DNA of 64,000 bases from Bradyrhizobium japonicum USDA 6 (GTDB taxonomy: Bacteria; Pseudomonadota; Alphaproteobacteria; Rhizobiales; Xanthobacteraceae). The notes below the pieces were generated by a model, which did not search any database, had not been told where the DNA came from, and saw nothing but the letters and a program-made list of their open reading frames with translations. The stretch is taken from positions 6,999,001 to 7,063,000 of the forward strand of contig NC_017249.1 of NCBI RefSeq assembly GCF_000284375.1. The letters run 5' to 3'. The stretch's first letter is position 1. Each line of letters begins with the position of its first letter. Both the position numbers and the translations under genes were made by a program. Shown here in pieces: positions 16,290-25,498 of the stretch.

Positions 16290-17981
16290 TTAGGCCGCGC
16301 GGACGTTGGTCAGGAACTTGCTGACCTCGGTCTTGAGGCGGCTCGAGTCGTTGGACAGCATCTGCGCTGCCGACAGGACCTGCGAGGAGGCCGTGCCGGT
16401 CTCGGTCGCACCGCGCTGCACGTCGGTGATGTTGGAGGAGACCTGCTGGGTGCCCTGCGCCGCCTGCTGCACGTTGCGGGCGATCTCCTGGGTCGCTGCG
16501 CCCTGCTCTTCCACCGCAGCCGCAATCGCCGAGGAGATTTCGGAGAGACGCTCGATGGTCGAGGAGATCTCCTTGATGGCGCCGACCGAGTCGTTGGTCG
16601 CCGCCTGGATGCCGGAGATCTGCTGGCCGATCTCGCCGGTCGCCTTGGCGGTCTGCTCGGCAAGCGCCTTCACCTCGGAGGCGACCACCGCGAAGCCGCG
16701 GCCGGCTTCACCGGCACGCGCCGCCTCGATGGTGGCGTTCAGCGCCAAGAGGTTGGTCTGGCCGGCGATGGTGTTGATCAGCTCGACGACGTCGCCGATG
16801 CGGGAAGCCGCCTTGGACAGTTCGCTGACGCGCTCGGTGGTGGCACGGGCCTGGCCGACGGCGTCGCCCGCCATCCGCGCCGATTCCTGCACCTGACGGC
16901 TGATCTCGCCCACCGACGAAGCCATTTCCTCGGTGGCAGAGGCCACCGACTGCACGTTCGTGGATGCTTCCTCCGAGGCCGCGGCGACCGTGGTCGCCAT
17001 CCGCTGCGAGCGGTCGGCGGTCGAGGTCAGCGTCGAGGCGGAGGCTTCGAGCTGGGTCGAGGCCGACGACACGGTCTGGACGATCTCGCCGATCATCGTT
17101 TCGAAATCGCGGGTGATGCCGTCGACGCGGCGGCCGCGCTCGATCTTGGCTTCGGCATCGGCGGCGGCGGCCTCATCGGCAGCTTTCTTGGCGATCAGCG
17201 CCTCCTTGAAGATTTGGAGCACGTCGGCCATGGCGCCGATCTCGGTCTTCTCGCCGCGATGCGGGACTTCGGCGGAGAGGTCGCCCTTGCCGAGCGCCTG
17301 CATCGGCTCGGTGATCGAGTTGATGCCGGCGGAGACGTCCTGGACCAGGTAGAAGCTGACGCCGATGCCGATGATCACAGCGGCGCCGAGGATGATCGAG
17401 ACCAGCATGAAGGCATAGAAATAGCTGTCGGCGGCATCCAGGGCAGCCTGATCCCCGCCCTTGGTGTTGAGCTCGATGTCCTTCCTCAGGATCTCGTCGG
17501 CCTGCAACCCGATCTTATTGACCGTCTTGGTATTCAACTCATGCGCCTCGTGCGGGACCTTGCCGGCCTCCTTGCGTGACAGCGCCATGACTTCTTGGGT
17601 GCCCTGCTTGTAGGCGTCCCAAGCCTTGGACCACTCCTTGTAAAGAGCCCGCTCCTCAGGAGAGGTAATCATGGGCTCGTAGGCCTGACGGAACTTGGTG
17701 TTCGACTCAACCACCGTCGCCAGCGTCTTCTCCGCCGCAAGCTTCTCTTCGAGAGTCTCCGACAACATGTGCTCGCGGATCACGTTGCGGTAGGTGATCA
17801 CGCCGGCACGCAAGTCGCCGAGCACCCGGACGCTGGGCAGCCAGCTTGTGGTGATGTCGGTCGTGTTGGCGTTCATCGCCCGCATCTTCGTGACGGCGAG
17901 CAGGCCCATGCCGGTCATCGCGACCAGAAGGAACGCCACGACACTGATGATCTTGGCGCGAATGGAGATGGTGGCGAACAT
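16290..17981 (-). CDS. Methyl-accepting chemotaxis protein
   Basis: A 563-aa chemoreceptor. A membrane helix at about 9-30 is followed by a periplasmic four-helix-bundle type sensor (about 31-185), a second helix (about 190-213), a HAMP domain ([20 protein letters not shown]), and a long cytoplasmic signalling coiled coil. The conserved hairpin tip, which contacts CheA/CheW, is [20 protein letters not shown]. No CheR-tethering pentapeptide is present at the C-terminus. It should bind a ligand outside the cell and steer flagellar rotation. The ATG at 17981 starts directly before the first membrane helix. The gene is single. Confidence 0.93.
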   Translation of the reverse strand: MFATISIRAKIISVVAFLLVAMTGMGLLAVTKMRAMNANTTDITTSWLPSVRVLGDLRAGVITYRNVIREHMLSETLEEKLAAEKTLATVVESNTKFRQAYEPMITSPEERALYKEWSKAWDAYKQGTQEVMALSRKEAGKVPHEAHELNTKTVNKIGLQADEILRKDIELNTKGGDQAALDAADSYFYAFMLVSIILGAAVIIGIGVSFYLVQDVSAGINSITEPMQALGKGDLSAEVPHRGEKTEIGAMADVLQIFKEALIAKKAADEAAAADAEAKIERGRRVDGITRDFETMIGEIVQTVSSASTQLEASASTLTSTADRSQRMATTVAAASEEASTNVQSVASATEEMASSVGEISRQVQESARMAGDAVGQARATTERVSELSKAASRIGDVVELINTIAGQTNLLALNATIEAARAGEAGRGFAVVASEVKALAEQTAKATGEIGQQISGIQAATNDSVGAIKEISSTIERLSEISSAIAAAVEEQGAATQEIARNVQQAAQGTQQVSSNITDVQRGATETGTASSQVLSAAQMLSNDSSRLKTEVSKFLTNVRAA

Positions 17982-18151
17982 AATCGGGTCTCGTTGTGCT
18001 GGCGCGGGCGCGCGTCCGGGAGGTCTTAACAATCAACCAAAAGGAGCGACGCCGACATCAGACAACAGAGCGACTGAGCAGATGTTAACTACGACTCCGT
18101 TCGAGTACGGAGCCTGAAAGAAATGAACAGGCAGCTAAGAACGCCCTGCGC

Positions 18152-19429
18152 TCAGCGCATGAGCCCAAGCGCGTCCGCGAAGAATTCCGGCCCACCGAAA
18201 TTTCCGGACTTCAGCGCGAGCAGCATATCGCCTGCTTCAGCGCCGACGGCGCGCAGCACCGGGACGCCCGCAGCGATCTCCGCGCCGACCAGGAAGCCGG
18301 GAATCCCGAGGCGATCGACGACGGCGCCGGAGGTCTCGCCGCCAGCCACGACCAGCCGCCTGACGCCTGATTTGACTAGGTTTTCCGCAATGTCGGCCAT
18401 CGCCTGCTCGATGGCGTGACCGGCCGCATCGCGGCCGTGGCGCGCCTGCAGAGCGGCAACCTGATCCGGTGTCGCGCTCGACGCGATCAGGACCGGACCG
18501 TCGGCAAGTCGCGGCTTGGCCCAGGCGATCGCGCGCTGCACTTCGTCCGCTCCCGTAAGAATACGGTCCTGATCGAGATGGAGCACCGCCATGACGCGTT
18601 CGGCATTGGCGATCTGCTGAAGCGTCGCCTGCGAGCAGCTTCCGGCGAGGCAGGCTGCCGGTCCGCCGACGGCGGCGTCCGCCCCGCCGCTGCCAGCGGC
18701 CGACTTGACCTTGCCCGTCGAGACCAGAGCCCGCGCCAGTCCGAGGCCGATGCCGGAGGCGCCGACCGACAGCCGATGCTGAGCAGCGACGAGGCCGATG
18801 GTCTCGAGGTCACGGTCGAACACGGCATCGATGATCGCGGCACCGGTGCCCTTGCCTGATAATTCGGCCAGCCGAGTCCGCACCGCCTCCGCGCCGCGGG
18901 TGACGGTCGCGAGGTCGACCAGGCCCACCTGCGTCTTGCTCTGGCGTGCCAGCACGCGCACCAGGTTGGAATCGCGCATCGGGTTGAGCGGATGGTCCTT
19001 GAGCGGGCTCTCGTTCAGCGGCACGGCGCCGACGAACAGATTGCCCTGATAGACCGTGCGGCCGGTCTCCGGGAAAGCCGGCGTCACCAGCACGACGGCC
19101 TCGCCGCTATCGGCGCGCAGCGCGTCCATCACCGGGCCGATATTGCCCGCATCGGTGGAGTCGAAGGTCGAGCAGATCTTGAACAGCACATGGCCCGCAC
19201 CGCGGCCACGCAGCCATTTCTCCGCCGCGCGCGAGCGCGACACGGCAAGGCCTGCCTCGATCGAGCGACTCTTCAGCGACACCACGACGGCGTCGACTTC
19301 GGGCAGCGCGAGATCGTCCGCGGGCACGCCGATGGTCTGCACGGTACGCAGGCCCGCGCGCGTCAGCGTGTTGGCGAGATCGGAAGCGCCGGTGTAGTCG
19401 TCGGCGATGCAACCCAGCGCAAGCGTCAC
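18152..19429 (-). CDS. otnK: 3-oxo-tetronate 4-kinase (four-carbon acid sugar kinase)
   Basis: A 425-aa DUF1537-type kinase that phosphorylates 3-oxo-tetronate at C4. The N-terminal substrate-binding motif LGCIADDYTGASDLANTL and the C-terminal nucleotide-binding VVAGGETSGAVVDRLGI are both present, as is the end motif SGNFGGPEFF. The GTG at 19429 overlaps the otnI stop codon (GTGA, 19426-19429), so the pair is translationally coupled; this start puts the ADDYTG motif at the position usual for the family. Together with otnI, ltnD and the divergent otnC it completes the known L-threonate route to dihydroxyacetone phosphate. Confidence 0.93.
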   Translation of the reverse strand: MTLALGCIADDYTGASDLANTLTRAGLRTVQTIGVPADDLALPEVDAVVVSLKSRSIEAGLAVSRSRAAEKWLRGRGAGHVLFKICSTFDSTDAGNIGPVMDALRADSGEAVVLVTPAFPETGRTVYQGNLFVGAVPLNESPLKDHPLNPMRDSNLVRVLARQSKTQVGLVDLATVTRGAEAVRTRLAELSGKGTGAAIIDAVFDRDLETIGLVAAQHRLSVGASGIGLGLARALVSTGKVKSAAGSGGADAAVGGPAACLAGSCSQATLQQIANAERVMAVLHLDQDRILTGADEVQRAIAWAKPRLADGPVLIASSATPDQVAALQARHGRDAAGHAIEQAMADIAENLVKSGVRRLVVAGGETSGAVVDRLGIPGFLVGAEIAAGVPVLRAVGAEAGDMLLALKSGNFGGPEFFADALGLMR

Positions 19430-20208
19430 GGCTTCACTCCCGCATAAGGCTTGAACCAGGCGAGGCCATCGGTGGTCTTGCCGCGCGGATTGTATTCGCA
19501 ACCGACGAAGCCGGTATAGCCGAGCCGGTCGAGCTCGGTGAATAGGAACGGATAGTTCAGCTCCTCGCCGTCGGGCTCGTTGCGGGAGGGAACGCTGGCG
19601 ATCTGGATGTGCCCGATGATCGGCATCATCTCACGCAGGCGCATGGTGACGTCGCCGTGGATGATCTGGCAGTGATAGATGTCGAACTGGAGCTTCAGGT
19701 TCGGAAGCCTCAGCTCTTGAATTAGATCGCGCGCGAAGCCGAAATCGTTGAGGAAGTAGCCGGGCACATTGCGCGCATTGATCGGCTCGAGCACGATGTC
19801 GATACCGTGCGGAGCGAAGAACTCCGAAGCCCACGCCACCGACTTGTAGAACGCCTCGATCGCGACGCGCTCGCCGCGGTTGGCAATGCCCGCCATCAAG
19901 TGCAGCCGCTTGACACCGGTCGCCTTGGCGTAAGGCAACGCGGTCTCCAGGCTCGCCTTGAGATCGGCGAAGCGCTGGGGAAGAGCCGCAAAGCCTTTCT
20001 CCCCGGCATTCCAGTCGCCCGGCGGCAGGTTGAACAGCGCCTGTGTCAAACCGTTGCGCTTGAGGCGCTCGCCGACCACTTCGGCCGGATGCTCGTAGGG
20101 AAAGAGGAATTCGACCGCGGTGAAGCCCGCTTGCGCGGCGGCGTCGAAACGGTCGAGGAACGGCACCTCGGTGAACATCATCGAGAGATTGGCGGCGAAA
20201 CGGGGCAT
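19426..20208 (-). CDS. otnI: 2-oxo-tetronate isomerase (hydroxypyruvate isomerase family)
   Basis: A 260-aa TIM-barrel isomerase of the Hyi/OtnI family that interconverts 2-oxo- and 3-oxo-tetronate. Family landmarks are FAANLSMMFTEVPFLDRF at the N-terminus, the metal-binding Glu in DIVLEPINARNVPGYF, QFDIYHCQIIHGD with Asp/His ligands, and GFVGCEYNPRGKTTDGLAW near the end. It lies between ltnD (16-nt gap) and otnK (4-nt overlap) in one operon. Confidence 0.93.
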   Translation of the reverse strand: MPRFAANLSMMFTEVPFLDRFDAAAQAGFTAVEFLFPYEHPAEVVGERLKRNGLTQALFNLPPGDWNAGEKGFAALPQRFADLKASLETALPYAKATGVKRLHLMAGIANRGERVAIEAFYKSVAWASEFFAPHGIDIVLEPINARNVPGYFLNDFGFARDLIQELRLPNLKLQFDIYHCQIIHGDVTMRLREMMPIIGHIQIASVPSRNEPDGEELNYPFLFTELDRLGYTGFVGCEYNPRGKTTDGLAWFKPYAGVKP

Positions 20209-20224
20209 CGGAATCCTCTTGGCT

Positions 20225-21142
20225 CTACTTGTCGCCGGGAAGTTTTACGCCGGTAACCTGCGCATACATGCGCGCGACCGAGGCGTCGTCATCGCGGCCC
20301 ATGCCGGCAGCTGACGTCATCAGGAACATCTGGAGAGCGGCGGCCGAGACCGGCACCGGGAATCGGGCGCTGCGCGCCATGTCCTGGATGATGCCGAGGT
20401 CCTTGACGAAGATCTCGACCGCACTGCGCGGCGTGTAGTCGCCGTCGAGCACGTGCGGCATGCGATTCTCGAACATCCAGGAATTGCCGGCTGAGGCCGT
20501 GATCACCTCATAGACCTTGCGGATGTCGAGGCCCTGCTTGGCCGCGAACGCCATCGCTTCGCTGGCGGCGGCGATATGCACACCGGCGAGCAACTGGTTG
20601 ATCATCTTGAAGGCGGCGCCCTGCCCTGCGGCATCGCCGAGCTCGTAGAGTTTTGCGGCCATGGCATCGAGCGCCGGCCGTGCCTTTGCAAAGGCGGCGG
20701 GACTGCCGGAGGCAAGGATCGTCAGCTCGCCTTGGGCCGCGCGCTGCGCGCCGCCGGAGATTGGCGCATCCAGATAGTGACGGCCGGTCGCCTCCAACTG
20801 CTTTGCGAGGCGACGAGCCACATCCGGGTCCATGGTGGCGGAGGACAGGAAGACGCTGTCCTTCGGCAGGGTCTCGGCGGCGCCATCCTTGCCGAACAGG
20901 ATGGTCTCGGTCTGCGCGGCATTGACGACGACGCTGACGACGATGTCGGCCCCCTTGGCCGCTTCCGCCGGCGTGCTGGCGCCCGCGCCGCCGTCCTTCA
21001 CGAAGCGCGCCACCGCGTCGGCCGAGACGTCGCAGCCGGTCACGGCATGACCGGCGCGCTTCAGCGAGGTCGCCATGCCGAACCCCATCGAGCCGAGCCC
21101 GATGACGGCGATACGCTGATTTTGTGACGTGGAGGCGGACAT
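20225..21142 (-). CDS. ltnD: L-threonate dehydrogenase (beta-hydroxyacid dehydrogenase family)
   Basis: A 305-aa NAD-dependent 3-hydroxyisobutyrate-dehydrogenase-type enzyme. The Rossmann motif GLGSMGFGMATSLKRAGH is near the N-terminus, substrate motif DAPISGGAQRAAQGELTI is mid-chain, and the catalytic lysine lies in GQGAAFKMINQLLAG. By context it oxidises L-threonate (or the related D-erythronate) to 2-oxo-tetronate, the first step before otnI. The ATG at 21142 has AAGGG upstream. It is the first gene of the minus-strand operon and diverges from otnC. Confidence 0.9.
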   Translation of the reverse strand: MSASTSQNQRIAVIGLGSMGFGMATSLKRAGHAVTGCDVSADAVARFVKDGGAGASTPAEAAKGADIVVSVVVNAAQTETILFGKDGAAETLPKDSVFLSSATMDPDVARRLAKQLEATGRHYLDAPISGGAQRAAQGELTILASGSPAAFAKARPALDAMAAKLYELGDAAGQGAAFKMINQLLAGVHIAAASEAMAFAAKQGLDIRKVYEVITASAGNSWMFENRMPHVLDGDYTPRSAVEIFVKDLGIIQDMARSARFPVPVSAAALQMFLMTSAAGMGRDDDASVARMYAQVTGVKLPGDK

Positions 21143-21247
21143 GCAACTGACCCTTGCGAACGTTTCCTGGACGGCCGCCCTTTGCGGCGGCTCACTGATC
21201 CGAATAACACGGCTTGGCCGTGCTGCCAAAGCGTGAGACAAGCGGGC
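21143..21247. promoter_or_regulatory. Divergent ltnD/otnC promoter with a 15-bp inverted repeat
   Basis: This 105-bp region must drive both arms of the threonate cluster. CACGGC-TTG-GCCGTG at 21208-21222 is a perfect 6-bp inverted repeat with a 3-nt centre and is the only obvious operator candidate. No regulator gene lies next to the cluster. Confidence 0.45.
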
Positions 21248-21931
21248 ATGACGGCCATGAAAACTGAAACGAGCAACGAGACAAGGCTGCGTGAGGATAT
21301 CTGCCGCTTCGGGCGGTCCTTGTTCGAGCGCGGGCTGACGCCGGGCTCCTCCGGCAATATCAGCGTCAGGCTGGACGGCGGCTGGCTAGTGACCCCGACC
21401 AACGCCTCGCTCGGCTTCCTCGATCCCGCGAAACTGTCGCGGCTGGACGATCAGGGCCGGCTGGTTTCGGGCGATGCGCCGACCAAGGAAGTTCCGCTGC
21501 ACACCGCGCTCTACGACACACGCGGGAGTGCACGGGCGATCGTGCATCTGCACTCCACCCATTCGGTCGCGCTTTCGATGCTGCCCGAGATCGACCCGCG
21601 CGCCGCGCTGCCGCCGATGACGGCTTATTATCTGATGAAATGCGGCGCCACTGCGCTCGTGCCCTATTACCGCCCCGGCGATCCCGCGGTGGCGGATGCG
21701 ATCAAGGGACTGGCGGGCAATTATTCATCCGTGCTGCTCGCCAATCACGGCCCGGTGGTCGCCGGCGACACGCTGGAGGCCGCGGTGTTCGCGACGGAGG
21801 AGCTGGAGGAGACGGCGAAGCTGTACCTGCTGCTGCGCGGGATGAACCCGCGATATCTGTCGCCGGAGCAGGTCAAGGACCTGGTGAAGGTGTTCGGGGT
21901 GACGCTGCCGGAGCATGGGCACGAGCATTAG
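21248..21931 (+). CDS. otnC: 3-oxo-tetronate 4-phosphate decarboxylase (class II aldolase family)
   Basis: A 227-aa class II aldolase/adducin-fold metalloenzyme. The zinc ligands are visible as HLHSTH and the later NHGPVV, and TPGSSGNISVRLDGG is the phosphate-binding loop. By pathway logic it decarboxylates 3-oxo-tetronate 4-phosphate to dihydroxyacetone phosphate. I chose the ATG at 21248; the ATG at 21257 is equally possible because neither has a strong ribosome-binding site. It is transcribed away from ltnD-otnI-otnK, unlike the usual single operon. Confidence 0.9.
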   Translation: MTAMKTETSNETRLREDICRFGRSLFERGLTPGSSGNISVRLDGGWLVTPTNASLGFLDPAKLSRLDDQGRLVSGDAPTKEVPLHTALYDTRGSARAIVHLHSTHSVALSMLPEIDPRAALPPMTAYYLMKCGATALVPYYRPGDPAVADAIKGLAGNYSSVLLANHGPVVAGDTLEAAVFATEELEETAKLYLLLRGMNPRYLSPEQVKDLVKVFGVTLPEHGHEH

Positions 21932-21974
21932 GTGGCGCACGGTCATGGGCGGACTAACGCCGCCTCACCCACGC

Positions 21975-22018
21975 TTGTCATTCCCCGCGAGGATCGCCCG
22001 CCTTCGCGGGCGATGACA
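21975..22018. repeat. Short hairpin repeat between convergent otnC and livF
   Basis: TTGTCATTCCCCGCGAGGAT is followed by CGCCCGCCTTCGCGGGCG and ATGACA. The tight stem CGCCCGC/GCGGGCG with loop CTTC is evident, flanked by TGTCAT and ATGACA. It is related to the repeat at 3360-3463 and may stop transcription from both sides. Confidence 0.6.
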
Positions 22019-22054
22019 CCGAGTGCTGGGACGTACGTGCCCAACACTTTGTGG

Positions 22055-22759
22055 CTACAGCCCCAGATACGCCTTGCGCACGTCGGGATTGCCCCTGATT
22101 TCGGCTGCCGGGCCCTGCATCAGCACGCGGCCTGTTTGCAGGATGTAGGCGCGGTCGGCGATCTCCAGGCACTCGGCCATGCGCTGCTCGACGATCAGCA
22201 CGGTCATGCCGGCGTCGCGGATGCGCAGTACCGCCTGGAAGATTTCGTCGACCAGCTTCGGCATGATGCCTTGCGAGGGCTCGTCCAGCATCAACAGCCG
22301 CGGGCGCGTCATCAGCGCGCGGCCGATGGCGAGCATCTGCTGCTCGCCGCCGGACAGCGTCTCGGCGCGTTGCTCCAAACGTTCCTGGAGACGCGGGAAC
22401 AGCGTGAACACGAGATTGAGCGGCCCCTCGCGGTCGGCGTCACCGCGGTACAGATAACTGCCGAGGCGCAGATTGTCGCGCACCGACAGACGCGGAAACA
22501 GGCGGCGGTTCTCCGGCACATAGGCGATGCCGGTGGCGGTGACGTGATGCTGCGCCATGCCGTCGAGCCGCTTGCCGTCGAACGTCACCGTGCCCGAACG
22601 CGGGCGCTCGGCGCCGGCGATGGATTTGAGCAGCGTCGACTTGCCCGCGCCATTGGCGCCGGCGACGCAGACGATCTCGCCCTTCTGGACCTCGATCGAG
22701 ACCGCGGAGATCGCGACCAGACCCTGATAGGCGGTCGTGACTTCATGCACCGACAGCAT
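22055..22759 (-). CDS. livF: Branched-chain/amide-type ABC transporter ATPase LivF
   Basis: A 234-aa ABC ATPase. Walker A GANGAGKST is at about residues 34-42, the signature LSGGEQQMLAIGRAL lies mid-chain, and Walker B is LLMLDEPSQGI. The opening and length are typical of LivF. It is the last gene of a Liv-type operon and overlaps livG by 17 nt. Liv-type systems also carry urea, amides and aromatic acids, so the substrate need not be leucine. Confidence 0.93.
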   Translation of the reverse strand: MLSVHEVTTAYQGLVAISAVSIEVQKGEIVCVAGANGAGKSTLLKSIAGAERPRSGTVTFDGKRLDGMAQHHVTATGIAYVPENRRLFPRLSVRDNLRLGSYLYRGDADREGPLNLVFTLFPRLQERLEQRAETLSGGEQQMLAIGRALMTRPRLLMLDEPSQGIMPKLVDEIFQAVLRIRDAGMTVLIVEQRMAECLEIADRAYILQTGRVLMQGPAAEIRGNPDVRKAYLGL

Positions 22760-23474
22760 GACGATCTCCCAGATATGCGCTGATCACCTTGGGATCGCGG
22801 ACGACGTCGGAAGGCTTACCCTCGACCAGCACCTTGCCGAGGTCGAGCACGATGGCGCGGTCGACCAGCGGCATCACGATCTCCATGACGTGCTCGACCA
22901 TCAAAACGGTGATGCCGGCATCGCGCACCTTGCGCACCAGCGCGACGCCGGTCTGCGCCTCGGTCGGCGTCAGGCCGGTGAGGACTTCGTCCAGCAGCAG
23001 CAGCTTCGGTTCGGTCGCCAGCGCACGGGCGACTTCGAGGCGGCGTTTCTCGGCCGGCACGAGATCGCTCGCGAGCACGTCGGCGCGCGCGGCAAGGCCG
23101 GTGAATTCGAGCACCTCATGCGCCTTGCGGCGCGCCTCGCGCATCACGGTGTTGCGGACGAGAGCACCGACGATGACGTTGTCGATGACAGTCATGGTCT
23201 CGAAGCTCTTGACCACCTGGAAGGTGCGCCCGACGCCGCGCTGGCAGCGCTCTGCCGCCGGCATGTTGGTGACATCCTCGCCGTCGAACCAGATCGACCC
23301 CTGCGTCGGCGGCAGGACGCCGGCGATGAGATTGAACAGCGTCGACTTGCCGGCGCCGTTCGGCCCGATCAGACCGACGATCTCGCCGCGGCCGACCGAG
23401 ATCGAGACATCGCTGTTGGCGATGAGGCCGCCGAACCGCTGCCAGACGCCGCGGGTTTCAAGGAGCGCAGTCAT
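22743..23474 (-). CDS. livG: ABC transporter ATPase LivG with degenerate signature motif
   Basis: A 243-aa ABC ATPase of the LivG type. Walker A is GPNGAGKST and Walker B LLLLDEVLTGL. The family signature (usually like LSGGQ or LAYGQ) reads LVPAEKRRLEVARAL, a degenerate form; a subset of Liv-type systems also has non-LSGGQ signatures here. LivF carries a normal signature, so one of the two composite ATP sites is non-canonical. It overlaps livM by 4 nt (ATGA) and livF by 17 nt. Confidence 0.92.
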   Translation of the reverse strand: MTALLETRGVWQRFGGLIANSDVSISVGRGEIVGLIGPNGAGKSTLFNLIAGVLPPTQGSIWFDGEDVTNMPAAERCQRGVGRTFQVVKSFETMTVIDNVIVGALVRNTVMREARRKAHEVLEFTGLAARADVLASDLVPAEKRRLEVARALATEPKLLLLDEVLTGLTPTEAQTGVALVRKVRDAGITVLMVEHVMEIVMPLVDRAIVLDLGKVLVEGKPSDVVRDPKVISAYLGDRHAVGA

Positions 23475-24457
23475 CGCGTGGCTCCTTTTGCTTTCGAACG
23501 TGAGAACAGGCTCACCAGACCGCGCGGCAGGGCAAGCGAGATCGCGACGATCAGGGCGCCATAGACGATGAGGTCAACGCCACGGCCTGAGCCGCCGATA
23601 TAGGAGCGCGTCAGCTCCGTCATCGGGATCAGGATGGCAGCCCCAAGCACAGGCCCCCAGAGGGTGCCGATGCCGCCGAGCACGGCCGGCAGCGCCATCA
23701 GCAGCGAGAACTGGAAGCCCATCACGCTTTCAGGGTCGATATAGGCAAGAAACTGCGCATAGAACGCGCCGCCGATGGCGACGAGGAAGGCGGAGACCGC
23801 GGCCGCGCCCATCTTGGAGTTGAACACGACGACGCCGAGGCTCTCGGCCGCTTCCGGATTGTCCTTCACCGCGCGCCACCAGAAACCCCATTTGGAATCT
23901 TCGAGCCACCAGGTGACGAACCAGGCGAGGCTGCACAGCACCAGCGCGAAATAGAAGTACGGCAGCTTGCTGCGCATGAACTGGAATTTCAGCCAGCTGT
24001 CGCCGCGCACGGGAACGGTGATTCCCATCGCAGCCCCCGCCCATTCCCAGTTCTGGAACAAGAGCAGTCCGATCTCGGCGATGACGATGGTCGCAATCAC
24101 GAAGTAATGGCCGCGCAGGCGGAAGAAGGGATAACCGAGCCCCATTGCGATGATCGCCGCAATCACGCCGCCGGCGAGCATGCCGAACCAGGGCAGCACG
24201 CCGAACTTGGTGAACAGCAGCTCGGTGGTGTAGGCGCCGATGCCGAAATAGAGCGCGTGTCCCAGCGAGATCTGCCCGCAATAGCCGGACAGGATGTTCC
24301 AGCTCTGCGACAGCGCCGCATACATCAGGGTCAGGATCAGGATGTTCTGAACGTAAACATCCTTGATCAACAGCGGAGCCAGCGCTGCGAGCCCGGCCAG
24401 CACGGCGGCGATGATGAGGTCGCGGCGGCGCCGCGCTGCAAAAGCCTTGTCCATCAC
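23471..24457 (-). CDS. livM: Branched-chain/amide-type ABC transporter permease LivM
   Basis: A 328-aa inner-membrane permease. It is highly hydrophobic, with about nine to ten membrane segments and the LivM motif LSGYCGQISLGHALYFGIGAYT near residues 52-72 (cytoplasmic EAA-like loop EAAESLGVVVFNSKM further on). It pairs with LivH to form the translocation path. Its start overlaps the livH stop (ATGA), and its stop overlaps livG. Confidence 0.93.
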   Translation of the reverse strand: MMDKAFAARRRRDLIIAAVLAGLAALAPLLIKDVYVQNILILTLMYAALSQSWNILSGYCGQISLGHALYFGIGAYTTELLFTKFGVLPWFGMLAGGVIAAIIAMGLGYPFFRLRGHYFVIATIVIAEIGLLLFQNWEWAGAAMGITVPVRGDSWLKFQFMRSKLPYFYFALVLCSLAWFVTWWLEDSKWGFWWRAVKDNPEAAESLGVVVFNSKMGAAAVSAFLVAIGGAFYAQFLAYIDPESVMGFQFSLLMALPAVLGGIGTLWGPVLGAAILIPMTELTRSYIGGSGRGVDLIVYGALIVAISLALPRGLVSLFSRSKAKGATR

Positions 24458-25332
24458 ATCGACCCGAACAGGCCGCGCGGCCGGATGAAGACGACGAGGA
24501 GATAGACGGCATAGATGCCGACGGACTTCAGCGATGGCGGCAGCACCAGCGCGGTCACCGCTTCGACCAGGCCGACAATGATGCCGCCGGCGAAGGCGCC
24601 GAACACGCTGCCGAAGCCGCCGAGCGCCACGGTCACGTAGGCGATCAGCGCGAACGACGCGCCGACATCGGGATAGATGTAGAAGAACACTGCCATGATC
24701 GCACCGGCGAGACCGACCAGCGCGGCGCCGAGGCCCCAGCCGAACGCGAACACGCGGTTCTTGTCGATGCCGACGAGCGCGACGGCGCCGGGATCCTCGC
24801 GGGTGGCTTCCAGCGCGCGGCCGAAGTCGGTGCGGTGGATGAAGAGGTAGAGCCCGGCGAAGGCCGCGATCGAGACCAGCGCGCCGACCAGTTGCGGCTC
24901 CGGCAGGAAGATGCCGGCGACCGAGATGGTTTTACCGCCGAGCCAGGACTGTGGAATGCTGCGATAGTCCGGCGTGAAGAAGTACTGCGCGAGGCCGCGC
25001 ATCACGATCGCAAGGCCGAAAGTCGTGAAGATCTGCACCATGCCGGCATTGGCCTTGGCCCGCATGGCGAAGCGTACAAGGAGCAGATAGACCACCGCTC
25101 CGAACACGAACATCGCCGCGGCGACCAATGGGGCCGACAGCAGGGGATCGATCGCGAAGAACGCGAACAGGAAGAAGGACAGGTACATCGCGATCATCAG
25201 GAACTCGCCGTGGGCGAAGTTCGTGACGTCCATCAGGCCGAAGATCAGCGCGAGGCCGACCGCGATCAGTCCGTAGAGCAGACCCATCAGAAGGCCGCTC
25301 GCGAGACTCTGGATAATGGCTTGGGCTGTCAA
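24454..25332 (-). CDS. livH: Branched-chain/amide-type ABC transporter permease LivH
   Basis: A 292-aa permease. It opens with LTAQAIIQSLASGLLMGLLY, and the LivH motif FGLMDVTNFAHGEFLMIAMY follows at about residues 30-49. I set the start at a TTG (25332) with GGGGGAC upstream. An ATG start at 25392 would place the first 20 codons inside the REP-like repeat (MLRFARND... is a typical repeat translation) and is rejected. The repeat sits between the binding-protein gene and livH inside the operon. Confidence 0.9.
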   Translation of the reverse strand: MTAQAIIQSLASGLLMGLLYGLIAVGLALIFGLMDVTNFAHGEFLMIAMYLSFFLFAFFAIDPLLSAPLVAAAMFVFGAVVYLLLVRFAMRAKANAGMVQIFTTFGLAIVMRGLAQYFFTPDYRSIPQSWLGGKTISVAGIFLPEPQLVGALVSIAAFAGLYLFIHRTDFGRALEATREDPGAVALVGIDKNRVFAFGWGLGAALVGLAGAIMAVFFYIYPDVGASFALIAYVTVALGGFGSVFGAFAGGIIVGLVEAVTALVLPPSLKSVGIYAVYLLVVFIRPRGLFGSM

Positions 25333-25367
25333 CTGTAGTCCCCCGTTCGAAACGTCATCGTTTGCTC

Positions 25368-25453
25368 CGTCATTGCGAGCGAAGCGAAGCAATCCAGCAT
25401 CTCACCACGGAGACACTCTGGATTGCTTCGTCGCTTCGCTCCTCGCAATGACG
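25368..25453. repeat. REP-like palindrome, family B, copy 2 (inside the liv operon)
   Basis: CGTCATTGCGAGCGAAGCGA is mirrored by CGCTTCGCTCCTCGCAATGACG, with inner arms GCAATCCAG and CTGGATTGC. It lies between the binding-protein gene and livH, where a stable mRNA hairpin could set different levels of binding protein and membrane subunits. Confidence 0.88.
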
Positions 25454-25498
25454 AGGCTCGTGCGACGATCTCGATTTGCTCCCCTGCTCCCGCAGCGT

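Noticed and set aside
12753..17579. A plus-strand open frame of about 1600 codons across the RND pump and chemoreceptor genes
   Set aside because: It is antisense to two clearly conserved genes, its translation is biased to Arg, Asp and His as expected for reverse reading of GC-rich codons, and no domain is recognisable.
25333..25392. A longer livH start at the ATG at 25392
   Set aside because: The extra 20 codons lie in the REP-like repeat, whose translation MLRFARND is typical of the repeat and not of LivH.
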